From NCBI GenBank assembly GCA_950106755.1, contig OX467088.1:14864001-14928000 (forward strand): a stretch of 64,000 bases of DNA. The letters are read 5' to 3'. The notes below the pieces were generated by a model. The model ran no database searches. It was not told the DNA's origin and worked only from the letters and a program-made list of their open reading frames with translations. Both the position numbers and the translations under genes were made by a program. Shown here one piece after another: positions 11,561 to 22,670 of the stretch. Within the stretch, counting starts at the first letter, position 1. Each line of letters starts with the position of its first letter. Origin of the DNA: Climacium dendroides. Its lineage: Eukaryota > Streptophyta > Bryopsida > Hypnales > Climaciaceae.

Positions 11561-12235
11561 TTAATTCATTCTCATTCTTTTAGTTTAACTCATTTTAATT
11601 CTTTTAATTTAATTTAATTTAATTTAAAATCATACATTTTAACTCGAATTCAGTTCAATTTATTTAAATTCGAATTCAATTCAATTCAGACAACATATAC
11701 TAAAATTCAATTCATTTAAATTCGTTTAAATATAATTCGTTTAAATTCGTTTAAATATAATTTAATTACATTCAGTTAAATTCAGCTTAATTCAGCTTAT
11801 TCAATTTCAGTTAAATTCAGTTAATCTAGATTCAGTTAAATTCAATTCATACATTTAAGTTCAATTTAAAATCAATTCATACATTTAAGTTCAATTTAAA
11901 TTGAATTCATTCAAATTCATTTAAATTCAATTCATACATTTAAATTCAACTTGAATGAATTTATGCATTCAAATTCATTTAAATTCAATTCATACATTCG
12001 AATTCATTTAAATTCAATTCATACATTCAAGTTCATTTCAATTCAATTCATTTCAATTCATTTCAATTCATTTCAATTCATTTCAATTCATTTCAATTCA
12101 TACACTTAAATTCAATTCATTCAAAATTCATATGTTTAAATGAAATGAAATTAATTCATTCCTTAAAATTCACTTATAATTCATTTAAATCCAATTCAAT
12201 TCATTCACTTAAATTCATTTTATTTCAACGCAAAC
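11560..12235. repeat. Low-complexity TTCAATTCATTTAAATTCAA region
   Basis: About 675 bp is composed almost entirely of permutations of AATTCATTTAAATTC. Inside it, 12045-12105 is a clean 10-bp tandem repeat (ATTCATTTCA, about six copies). The sequence is dense in AATTC and TTTAAA palindromes. It has no coding potential and sits between the GC-rich block and a dispersed-repeat fragment inside the transposon. Confidence 0.85.
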
Positions 12236-12540
12236 CAAATAGGTAGTGAGGGAGAACATTCGAAATGGGAGGAAATGAGAAGAAAGGTGGACAAAATTCA
12301 AACATCTTTAGGGCCAGTTTATACTTGGGACCAAATTGAGGGCTGGAAGGAACTTTCCAAGTTTAGAACAATGAAGTTGTTTTATTCTTCCAAATCCGTC
12401 CCAAGGGCTTTATACTTGGGGCAAGATGGAACTACAACTCATCCTACGTGTCGTTTTAGGTGGCATGGTTTTGACACCGAACATCCTGCCTCTAAGGGAA
12501 CAATTGGGCGGAGGTTTTCGGTGGCCCAATTACACATCTA

Positions 12541-12700
12541 GGGCCGGATTGGGGCCAGATTGGGCTCCTCCGTTGAATTGTACAAATCTTCACCGTATAC
12601 TAATGCAAAGTCTTCTGTTTTCTATCTTGGTGAATTGTGAGCGTAAAAAAATTACACCAATTTCCATTGCTAAATTTCTGAAGCTTATTTGTTGTCCATA
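12541..12700 (+). repeat. Dispersed repeat fragment, family shared with 3528-3760
   Basis: This contains AGATTGGGCTCCTCC and TGTACAAATCTTCACC in the same order as the minus-strand repeat at 3528-3760. The short open frames across it (12275-12541 and 12426-12821) follow the repeat, show no domain, and are not considered genes. Confidence 0.55.
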
Positions 12701-12957
12701 TTTTAGTTTGAAATTTGGGAGCAATGGGCTAAGCTGGGGCCTTGGGACGGAAGTACATAATATATTATATATACAATTTTGTTGGTTTGATAAGATGTTT
12801 TGTAAAATTGTTCTTAACTGAATTTGAGATTTTAAAGCTTATTTGGTTCGCTGATTTTTAACTAGTTCAATATAAAATGTTTATTTTTATTTGGTATTTG
12901 GTACATGTTTATTTGGTACAATTGATTTTAATTTCTAAATATCTAAGGCATCAAATT

Positions 12958-13190
12958 TTGGAAATGAGCCTCAAATACACTAGATCTTAGAGAAAAAATC
13001 ACATTAATAATTCGTTTAAAAAAATTGTAGATTAGATTTTGAGAGGCCATAAATTGATTGGGGTTACGCATGTTAGGCCATTTTCCCTCATATTTTTTTG
13101 GAGACTAACTTTCAGATTTGACACATGAAAAGAGGATTGAAAAACTTTAAACCACTTTCACAATTATTACACCCTTATGATCAAACATTA
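12958..13190 (+). repeat. Direct repeat inside transposon, copy 1
   Basis: About 230 bp starting GGAAATGAGCCTCAAATACA recurs at 13921-14158 in the same orientation with roughly 80% identity by eye. The spacing is about 963 bp. No coding content is seen. The pair could be the remains of a nested element or a local duplication. Confidence 0.75.
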
Positions 13191-13920
13191 TTTATTTCTT
13201 GAAATTGTATAAATTCTCATGAAAATAAATAAAAATTATATGGGGTTCAACTCTAGTTTCAACATCAACCCTAATTTTAATGTGATCAGAAAAGAAAAGG
13301 TTTAAAAAAAGTGAAAGAATTCCTTTCACAAAAAATAACAAAGGAATACAAAGGAAAAGGTTCAAAAAAATTAAAATAATTTCTCTTCTATTTTTGAAAT
13401 AGAAAAAGAAGAAGAAAAAGAACAAAAGAATTGATGCGTGCAAGAAAGACAAGTAAGATCAAGCGAGAATCACGCAGGATAGAAAAAGGGAGAAGAAAGC
13501 TACTCGCGCAAGAGAGATAAAGGCGGGGGAAGTACGGTTTTAGATATCAACATTGCTTCTTCTTTCAAATTTAGGAAAAGATAAAATTTCACAGCTAAAA
13601 TCTTCAAACGGTCAAATCCCACCATATTTTGTGGCATTCGTATAATATGATTCAAATTCCTCCCTAAAAGTAGGTTTGGTAGTGTTATGTAACAAGTTCG
13701 GTAACTTAGTGTGAATGCAAAAATAATTCTAGTGAGCTGATAGGGATTTAACACCGTTACATGTCTCAGGTGTGCAGAGACCCTAAGAGAATAAGAGATG
13801 TATATAGTGTTGATGATGGTTTGGGGCATAGAGCACTTGCAAGTACATCAACATTAGTTTCATTCATTGCATTTTTCGAATAAAACAAGAATTCTCGACT
13901 TCTTGCAGTGTTGAGAGTTT

Positions 13921-14158
13921 TTGGAAATGAGCCTCAAATACACTAGATCTTCAAGAAAAAATCACATTCAAAATTCATTTAAAGAAATTATAGATTAGAT
14001 GTTAAGAAACCATAGATTGATTGGGGGTATATATGTTAGGCCCTTCAACTCCACATTTTTTTGGTCACCAGCTTTTGAGACTTGACTTGTAAAAAAGAAT
14101 ATTTAAAGATTTAACATCACCTTTGCCATTTTAGCACCCTCATGGTCAAACACTATAA
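13921..14158 (+). repeat. Direct repeat inside transposon, copy 2
   Basis: This is the partner of 12958-13190. Both share the CACTAGATCTT core, the ATTGATTGGGG motif and the final CACCCT(T/C)ATG segment. Older and diverged. Confidence 0.75.
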
Positions 14159-14159
14159 T

Positions 14160-15700
14160 CTTTCCCTTCGTAAGTTATATTGTTGTGTTTTCTTTCCCTA
14201 AAAGATGTATGACATATCTAGTTTGAATTTGTATTGTTATGATTCCTAAAGAATTGATACAACATATCAAAATGTTGGCATATTGTTCACCTACAGCAAA
14301 ATCCAAGAAGCTCAGAACTAGCTTTGGGCATTTCGTTATTAAATAGTGAATCTTTTTTTTTAAATCCAAAAAATTAGGTAGGATTTACAATAGTCATAAG
14401 TACCTTCTCTATGAAATTGAAGTAAGTTGGAGCTAAAATGCAAAAGTTATTGCAATAAACTAGTTAACCAACAACGTTTGACCAAAAATAATACAAGTGT
14501 TTCTAGCAATCACCCTTTTGCACTTTAAATGATACAGTCCCAAATACACAATTACCATATTATATGGCCTTGATTGTAAGCACTTATAATTCAATCTAAT
14601 TCAATCTCAAGGGATATAATTTGTTTTATCCCTTAAATGTTAAAACCTTCAGATAAGGAATTCAAAAAAAATTATACATAGAAAATGAGTATTCCACAAG
14701 AACAATAAGAGCATTCAAACCTAAATGTATGAAAGTTTGAAATAAATGTATTATAGGACAAGCTATACAAATTTTGAAAATTTTGAAAAGGTAAATTTTA
14801 TGTAATCCCTAGAAGACCATTGTCCACTTTAAGGACAAAATTGATTTTAGGTAAGTACATATGACCTCAGTCTTAATGAAATTTCTAAATATTTTTTATA
14901 AGTGAGAAAAACTTGTTAGCTTTGTAGGAATATAATTTTTATTTCAATCAAATGCTCATAGTGTGTAAAAATTAAGTTTGTTCAAACATTTACAACACTC
15001 ATTCAAATTAAATAAGTAAAAACCTTCCATATAGACAAATAAATAATTTGTGAGGACAAGTATTGTATGAAAGATTAATTTATTGACCATAGGAACTGTG
15101 AACTTCTAGGATTAATGTATGTCAGATGTAGGTATCAGAAATAAAAAGTTTTCATTCCTCAATAGTAGTGCATGCATGTACATTTCTGAAATATACAATG
15201 CTATGAAAATTAAAAACAGTAGAATTCATTGCAATTCAACCCATTCATGCATATGTACTAGTAAAATTTGGTATAAAATATAGCATCAATTTTTTCATAG
15301 AGAAATAGCTCAATTTTTAAAAAGAAATACTTACAAATTTTGATGCATTACAAATGTACCTTCTAATACTGTAGTTGCAAAGAAGGGGTTCTTTTACTTT
15401 TGGAAATGTGTCTTTAATTAATTCAAAAGTGAAAGCAAACTATGCCTTTTACTTTATTTACAACATAGGTATATAAGAAAATAACTAAGAAATAAAAAAC
15501 TATTAAAACAATATAGAAATTTCCATATAAAAAACTATCTTGAAGAATAGTGCATATTGTTATTTTATTTTAGTGAAAATAAAAGTGAATTAGATATACA
15601 ATACGTATTGAAGAAACACAAGTCCAACAATTCCTTATTTGTAAACATTGAATTCTTTTTATATTAACTAATAATATATTAGTTGTGTATACTTTTCTGA
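14160..15700. other. AT-rich transposon interior, nothing recognised
   Basis: I see no open frame with protein-like composition, no RNA gene and no clear repeat. Homopolymer-rich AT sequence dominates. Confidence 0.5.
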
Positions 15701-15708
15701 ATTTTAAA

Positions 15709-16071
15709 ATGAAGCACGGAGGTCAACGAAAACAATTTTTACGAAGCAAATTTTGTAGTTGTTCAAAATGCCACACAATCTCCCAAGAAGGAAAATATGT
15801 AGACAAGAGGACATTTCGTGCTCACCAACAACGAGAACAAGAAAGGCAAATTCGATTACAAAGAGAACAAGAATTACAAGCCTCTTATATTATCGAAGAT
15901 TTGGATCCGTCCATTCCAGAGGCAATCAATGTTGATACGGTTCAACTAGAATTTGAACCAACTCCATTGCCTTCAGAAGCAAACCTATCTCCATCACAAC
16001 GAATTGAAGTTTATATGGCATCTCCGTCTTTGACAAACATACGCATTTGCATTTCAAAACTTTTCCAATGA
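15709..16071 (+). CDS. Small transposon ORF with CxCxxC motif and Gln/Arg/Glu-rich helix
   Basis: A 120-codon frame starts at the ATG of MKHGGQRKQF. It has C16-x-C18-x2-C21 followed by GKYVDKRTFRAHQQ (H39) and then a charged helical stretch with repeated REQE. Short Cys-rich openings of the type CxCxxC...GKYV...H are known at the start of proteins encoded by CACTA-like elements in plants and fungi, so I read it as the N-terminal exon or remnant of such a protein; this is family recognition, not proof. The last codons (VYMASPSLTN onwards) coincide with the first unit of the adjacent 148-bp minisatellite, so the native C-terminus is probably lost. Confidence 0.5.
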   Translation: MKHGGQRKQFLRSKFCSCSKCHTISQEGKYVDKRTFRAHQQREQERQIRLQREQELQASYIIEDLDPSIPEAINVDTVQLEFEPTPLPSEANLSPSQRIEVYMASPSLTNIRICISKLFQ

Positions 16072-17700
16072 ACTTTAAAAAATTGAAATAGAAAACAACT
16101 TCACCAAATTAATGAAAGAAATAGAATCAAAAGGAAATTAATAAAAATCCTCTCAAGTTTATATTATCTCTCCCTTTGGAAAACATACACATTTGCATTT
16201 CATAACTTTTTTGAAATAATATAGAAAGAATTTTAATTTTAAAAAAAACTATATCACATTTATAAAAGAATTAGAAATAGAAGCAAATTAAAAAAACACT
16301 CTCAAGTTTATATGGAATCTCTCTCTTTGAAAAACATATGCATTTGCATTTCATTTCTTCTTGAATTAATATTAAAAAATTAAAATAAAAAATGAACTCT
16401 ACCAATTTAATAAATGATTTAGAAACAAAAAAATTTGAAAACTCTCATAAGTTTATATGGCATTTTTCTCTTTGAAAAACATACACATTTGCATTTCATT
16501 TCTTTTTGAACTAATATATAAAAATTAAAAGAAAAAATGCACTCTACCAATTTAATAAATGATTTACAACGAAAGCAAATAAAAAAAAATTCTCTCCCAT
16601 TTATATGGCATCTCTGTCTTTGAAAAACATATGCATTTGCATTTCATTTCTTCTTGAGTTAATATAAAGAAAATTAGAATAGAAAAATCAACTCTACCAA
16701 TTCAATAAAAAAATTAGAAACAACTGCAAAAGAAAAAAATTGCTCTCAAGTTAATATGGCCTCTCTCTCTTTGAAAAACATATGCATTTGCATTTCATTT
16801 CTTTTTGAATTAATAGAAAAAAATTAAGACAAAAAGTGAACTATAGCAATTTAATAAATGATTTAGAACAAAAGCAAATTTTATAAAAAAATCTCTCAAC
16901 TTAACACGGCCTCTCTCTCTTTGATAAAATGAAAATGCATTTGCATTTCATTATTTTTTAAATTAATATAAAAAAATTAAAATAAAAAATGAACTCTACC
17001 AATTTAATAAATTGTTTAGAAACAAAAGCAAATTATAAAAAATTTCTCAGGTTAATAAAAATTAAAAAATTAACTCTACCAATTGAACAAAGGAATTACA
17101 AAAAAAAGCGAATAAAAAAAATCCTCTCAAGTTAATCTAGCCTCTCGCTCTTTAAAAAACATACGCATTTGCATTTCAATTCTTTTTGAATTAATATATA
17201 AAAATTAAAACAAAAAATGAACTCTACCAATTTAATAAATGATTAAGAAACATTTTTTTTTAATTCTCTTAAGTTTATATGGCATTTTTCTCTTTGAAAA
17301 ACATATGCATCAACCTCACCATTAATTTTTGAATTAATAGAAAAAATAAAAAATAAAAAATGAACTCTACTAGTTCAATAAAAGAATTAGAAACAAAAGC
17401 AAATGAAAATAAAATACTCTCAAGTTTATGTGGCATCTCTCTTTTTGAGAATCATACGCATTTCCATTTCATTACTTCTTTAATTAATTAGTTAAAAATT
17501 AATATAAAAAACAACTTCACTATAATGATGAAAGAAATAGAATTGGAAAAAAATTTAATAAAAGTTCTCTCAAGTTTATATGCCATATCTTGCTTTGAAA
17601 TTATACGCACTATTATTTCATTTTTTTAAATAAATATAATATTAAAGTAGAATAAAAAAAGACAACTACACCAAATTAATGAAAGAAATAGAATTGAAAG
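16010..17700 (+). repeat. Minisatellite array, period about 148 bp
   Basis: Eleven or so degenerate units each contain TTTATATGGCATCTCTC, then CATATGCATTTGCATTTC, then a poly-A/T spacer and GAACTCTACCAATTTAATAA. Unit anchors fall near 16013, 16155, 16305, 16449, 16599, 16752, 16900, 17139, 17274, 17425 and 17573; the unit after 16900 is truncated. The first unit is part of the coding end of the ORF at 15709-16071. Confidence 0.88.
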
Positions 17701-17719
17701 ATATAGAGAGCGAGAAAGA

Positions 17720-18900
17720 GAGAGTTGTATAGTTTGTGTAGTTGGTTTTCTTATTTAAAATTAATGAAAAAATTACAAACATAAGAGATTAAAAAAAATC
17801 CTCTTTTTTTTATGGCATCATTGTATTTGAAGAACATTATAATACAAGCAAATAAAGTTGAGAGGATTCCCTTGTATTCTATTTTGTTTCTAATTCTTTC
17901 ATTAACATAGTGAAGTTCGCTTTTTTACCAAACAAAATTTAAAAATTCGTAAAGAATATAAGTCTTCATATGACATAGAGGGATTATTTTTTATTTTTTT
18001 ATTTTATTGTCTTCTTAATTGAGCAAAATGAACATAATACACAATTACACAAAATCACATAAATAGTACATTTAAGAAGTAATACCCTTACTAAAGGATA
18101 GTCTATGATGGAAATTTCATATATTTGATATGACTTTTCCCACCTTCTATAATATCATTTATTGTAATTTCAAATCTTTACCAAAATTTCTTAAATTATT
18201 AGGATGCATAAAAAACATGTACCCCAAACAATTGTAAAATGAATATAAAACTTCTTTGTTATGTACTTGTAACATTGAAGTATATAAGAGAACTACACCT
18301 AAAATCAACCAATTGAACAGTTGATTGTATTTTGAACTATTAAAGTAATATAATTTGTGTTGGAAATAGAAGAAGAATCATTTTTTCCCTTAGCTTATAA
18401 ATTTTTGGATCCCATGGGAATGAATTACCTACAGAAATAGTAAAATTAGGTTGTTTAAATAATTACATTGCCTTATACTAAGAAAGTCACCGTACAAGTC
18501 ATCAAATTGAACGAATACTTCTACAAAAAAATTTGTTTGTACATATGAAACCCAATTGCAGTAATATTTTATTCAAAAGTGGTGCATCCGTGTATACTAA
18601 CATGAAATATTTGTATAGTCTTAAATGTTTAGAAATTAGTATGGAGCAACCTAATTTCAGTATTTTGTGTAGTTTCAAATTGTCGAAAATAGGTATAAAC
18701 AATATTGACCAAAAGCAACTACATTAAGTGGGTTCACATTTTAAGCAAAAGTGTGCAAAGTTAGTTTTTTTTAAATGAAACGTTTGGAAGTTGAATAATT
18801 TATCATGGCCTTGTCTTTTCATTATTAATGAAGATGCAAAGAGAAAATTGATTTATTCAAAAAATAACATTAATAATGACTTTCAAGTTTCATAATGAGA
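17720..18900. other. AT-rich transposon interior, nothing recognised
   Basis: I see no supported gene. Overlapping short open frames on both strands near 18502-18727 are mutually exclusive and have no domain features. Confidence 0.5.
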
Positions 18901-19048
18901 AAAACTAAATAAATAACAGCCGTCACTGAAGTTTGAAGCTGTAGCTCCAACACAATACATCACATTCCACGGAAATACTCACGAAAATACCCGCTTGCGC
19001 GGTCTATTCACGAGTGGCAGGTGAATCCACCTTCACTCCTGCTTTGCC

Positions 19049-19105
19049 AGCCCGAACCTGGAAAGCAGAGCCCGAACCTGTGAAGCAGAGCCCGAGCCTG
19101 TGATC
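19049..19105 (+). repeat. 20-bp tandem repeat in right subterminal region of transposon
   Basis: There are three head-to-tail copies of AGCCCGAACCTGNNAAGCAG (19049-19068, 19069-19088, 19089-19105), the last partial. They lie about 50-100 bp from the element's right end, next to the GGGCTAAA motifs, as expected for subterminal protein-binding repeats. Confidence 0.8.
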
Positions 19106-19156
19106 CAAATTAGGCCCCCTTTTAGCCCCGGGCTAAAGGGTCAGAAGCTCCCTGCA

Positions 19157-19947
19157 TGCAGGACTCACATGGATGCTTGTCAGGGTGAGACATTTGCAAA
19201 CATTGAGTGTGGGTTTGGTAGTTCTCAGTGCGGGACTCACATGGATGCCAGCGAGGGTGAGACATCTGTACACATGGAGTGTGGGACTCACATGGATGCC
19301 AGTGAGGGTGAGACATCTTCAGACATTGAGAGTGCAGACATTGAGAGTGGATGGTATTGTCGCCGGTGCGGGAATCACATGGATGCATGTGAGGTTGAGG
19401 CATTTATAGACATTGAGAGTGGGTGGTCTATTTCATATGACCGATTTGAAGAAATGTTCCAGGTAATATTCCTATTTCATGTTAAATGAACCGTGTATTT
19501 TAACCTCATTTCATTTGTAGTTCCTAGATGGTGTACGTGAAACAGAATGCATATTGCTCCTCTCGCATCTTGAAATTGAATTCTTAGTTTTGAAGACTCT
19601 TGCAGTGTACAGAGGTGCACGTTTTTTGCTTGGCATGTTTGCGACCTAGAATGGAGGAGTCTACTTTTGATGGATCGCAAGCATCCAATTCCCTTCCTTT
19701 AATGGATACAAGTGACTCTGAAGAATCCTTTCCTTGGTCTGAGGTACTATGAGCTTGACATTCAATCAAATTGCTACTATTTCTATTTGTCCTCAAAGTC
19801 ATAATCAGCTTAGAAAATGCATTTGACTTGTGTTTGGGTCTATTGCATATTTTGCAGTTGAAAGAAGCTTTACCTGTTGATGTGTTTGCCGAGTATGAAC
19901 AACATCAAGCTGACTCTGACGACGCAGTCGTTCCTCACTCAATCTAA
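19157..19947 (+). pseudogene. RNF216/TRIAD3-like gene copy A, 3' part (rest of exon 3, exons 4 and 5)
   Basis: The frame resumes directly after the transposon. Remaining exon 3 is 19157-19462, with four CxTHMDA-type repeats (donor TTCCAG|GTAATA). Exon 4 is 19606-19743 (acceptor CTTGCAG, donor TGAG|GTACT) and exon 5 is 19858-19947, ending in TAA. Exon 4 opens with a RING1 distal motif C-x3-H-x2-C-x2-C (CTEVHVFCLACL). Exon 5 holds LKEALPVDVFAEYEQHQ, matching the link between RING1 and IBR in RNF216-type proteins. All splice sites and frames are preserved, although the 5' exons are 12.4 kb away, which suggests a fairly recent insertion. It could only be expressed from a promoter inside the transposon or by splicing out the element. 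Confidence 0.78.
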
Positions 19948-21019
19948 TGATGTAAAGATTTTTTCCATTTCAATTATGCTTTCTATAATATGATCGATCA
20001 AAAATGGTCATTTCAAAATGATGAATCGCTGCTCCTTAAAAGGTAAGAACTGAATTTAGTAAAAGGATGTTGGTTGTGTGGTGATGGCAACAAAAACATG
20101 TAGGGAATGCTCTATTTGCGTAATAACCAAAAGTGGATTGTGATTTTTGGAAGAAAAATATAGAGCTGTGGAGAATTTTTGGGTACAAGAGCGGAATCTA
20201 TTGAGATTAACTTTTTATGAACATTTTAAGTATGAGGTTTAAGGTCACTAAATATAATGATCCCATTTTCATTCCAAGTGAATGGGTATAGACCTTTAGC
20301 CAAGTCATGTCTACACCACTTGCTAATAAGTCCAGCATAGTACACAAATAAGTGAGTTGTTTGTTATTGAGGTCACTCTATGAGACATGATCAACTTCTC
20401 ACATAGTTCTAAAGGAATTTGGTCATGTAACAATGCATAATTGTCTTATCAATGCTAGTGGTGTTGCAGGCAAGAGTACATGGGAGTCCCCAATGCACCT
20501 ATAAAAGAAGGTCATCCGAACCTAATAAGGCTTTCTCAAGTCTTTATTGGGTATGCTCTTTTGCTTGTGAGTTGTTGGCACTTTAGTTTCTACTACTAAG
20601 TGACCAAAATAAACCGGCATTATGAGTATAATTCTTTGATAAAGTGATAAATATATAGGAACCATTTCCATATGACATCCGGCCTTTGGAATGTTGATAA
20701 TCATGCTAGTCTTTGTATATGGTTGTAACTAGGGTTTGATGAATTCATCCAAATTTAGAATAGAAATGGTAAATCTATAACAATAAAAGACTATTTTTAT
20801 TTGGTGAAGAGTAGGATTTTGTTTTTCAAATGGTGCAATCCAGTCCTATGGTGCTCCCTGAAAGGATTGGTTGTAATTTACTTGGGTTCAGAAGATAGAA
20901 AGGGAATGTCACACCTCACTTTATAAGTGACTGAACTAATAGCCCCTTATATCTATATTTTCTTTGAATATGCTAAATTGCAATTGATATATATTTAGTA
21001 ATTGTATCCCATATCTTCT

Positions 21020-21022
<3 letters not shown>

Positions 21023-21056
<34 letters not shown>

Positions 21057-21080
21057 TTTTATTTTTTTATATATATATAT
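21023..21080. repeat. AT microsatellite
   Basis: About 15 AT dinucleotides, then T-rich spacers and a second AT run. The homologous site in unit B (about 48790-48812) has only a few repeats. Confidence 0.9.
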
Positions 21081-21594
21081 TTTTTATGTCATCACATTAA
21101 TATGGCATCCATATTTTGTATACCATATTTATATGTATTCCATATGTATTCTATATTAATATCATATCCATACCAAAGTTGTTTTTGTTTTTGTTTTGGA
21201 AGTTCAGTGAGTGGATAAGGTATTTTATATATTTATTTTTTATTTGTGAAGGTGGTTAATTAATTGTAGTAAATTGTCAAGGAATAGTAATTCATTCGAA
21301 TTGAGCTATTGTAAAGGAGTAGAAAACCATTACGAGGAAATCTTCAAGAGTGCAACATCAAGTGATACATATTTCCAAAGGAGCCTAGACTTTAGTGACT
21401 ATCAAGAGGGGAGAACAAGAATTGATATTTATTCCTAATTGAGCTTGAAATGTATAGTGGGAGGCCGTGACATGAGGGCATCCCATCATGTGAGGGCCTT
21501 GCCTTTAAGGCGACGGCAAGAACCCAAGCCTAAAGGGTGGGATGTTCACATGACAGAAACTTTGCATGTGAAGCCTCCACTTTGTTAAGTGTGC

Positions 21595-21660
21595 CAATTA
21601 TAGCGCATGACATTTTTATAGTGCTAGGCGCTATTATTAGTTTGTTATGCGTTATAATTG
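21595..21660. repeat. 66-bp double-hairpin palindrome (unit A)
   Basis: The outer arms CAATTATAGCGCAT (21595-21608) and ATGCGTTATAATTG (21647-21660) pair at 13 of 14 positions. An inner pair, ATAGTGC and GCGCTAT, sits within the loop. The same structure is kept at 49318-49383. It could be a small foldback element or a structured RNA; I cannot choose. Confidence 0.7.
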
Positions 21661-22540
21661 AAAATATTTCTTAAAAGGATCTTCACAAATAGTTTTCAAC
21701 AAAAAGTCAATCGGTTAGTTCTACTAACAATGGCCCCATTTGTCTGATACAACAATGGTCTTACTAGAATTTGCATGAGAGCTAATAAATCCGTGTTGCT
21801 TCCATTGCAATGTTCACATTGTTGAACATGTTCAAATTTTTCTACAAGTAACTAAAGGTTGCCGACCATATAGACTAGACAGTCATGTATGATATTAAGT
21901 TAGTGAAGATTTAAATCCTTTGCCATCAAGGTAGAAACACCCATAACCAACTCCTCTAAATTTCTCAAAAATCTTGGGAGGTGAATAGATGTGAAGACAA
22001 GAATGTACTACATGTGAATAATTACCAAACCCTAGTGTCTATATTAGGTGCATTTATAATTGGCTCTTTAAAAGTTTACAACTTATATTGATAGTGTCCA
22101 AATAATACATTTGAAAATACACAAGAATTATATTTCTCTTGATCATAGGGTACAATAATTAGTTGGATGGGCATTTGTAGAGATCATGTCCAAGGCCCTT
22201 AAATTATGGGTTATGAGTGATGCTACCTTGAGTCATCATCCTTTCTTTGTAATAAATTCATTCTGATGTGCAGTCCATACTATGTAATCCTCAAGAAAAC
22301 AGCTCAAAACACATCAATAACAATTCATAACACTTGATACTGACTTAGCCTCAAAGTTGAACTGCAATAAATTGTCCAATAATTGTGGAGAATATTCATG
22401 ATGAACAAAGTTCATAAAAACTAGGGCAATATCCAATGGGCAAGTTTTTGATTGTTAAAAGTGAGCAGTTCTCCTTTCATAAATTCAAGCTTAGAACTTG
22501 AATAAATTCAAAGTTTGGGATAATTGTGCAAAACTAATGG

Positions 22541-22670
22541 ATGTTTTGCTAAAATGGAAATATTTCACAAACTTGGCATTTTTAGGTTTAGACCATGTAG
22601 TCTAAAGTCTATGCTAGTCCTAGAAAATGAACTGAAAAATGGTGGAGGAATGTCACCATTTTAACAAAAT
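22541..22670. mobile_element. MITE-like element, degenerate (family with AATTTCATTAAAATGG ends)
   Basis: The left end is TTTTGCTAAAATGG and the right end is CACCATTTTAACAAAAT, forming imperfect inverted ends. The interior keeps the family core 'TAGTCTAAAGTCTATGCTAGTCCTAG'-like order in shortened form. A copy sits at 50263-50395 in unit B. Recognised by comparison with 24741-25005 and 37363-37720. Confidence 0.5.

Larger units (their letters stand above)
6802..19156. mobile_element. 12,355-bp DNA transposon inserted in exon 3 of gene copy A (CACTA-like ends)
   Basis: Comparison with the empty site at 46904-46906 defines the borders. The left flank ends CAGTGC, the right flank begins TGCAGGACTC, and copy B reads CAGTGCAAGACTC, giving a 3-bp TGC target duplication. 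The left end reads CACTGGGAACTTC. The reverse complement of the right end reads TGCAGGGAGCTTC, an imperfect inverted repeat matching at 8 of 13 positions. Both subterminal regions carry clustered GGGCTAA and TTTAGCCCC motifs (6822-6950 and 19116-19140). Three-base duplications, a CACT start and subterminal repeats fit the CACTA (CMC) superfamily. I find no intact DDE transposase inside, so it is probably non-autonomous or decayed. Harbinger-like elements also make 3-bp duplications, though usually of TWA. Confidence 0.85.

Noticed and set aside
12275..12821. Open frames of 88 and 131 codons inside the transposon
   Set aside because: They follow a dispersed repeat that is found in opposite orientation elsewhere; no conserved protein feature.
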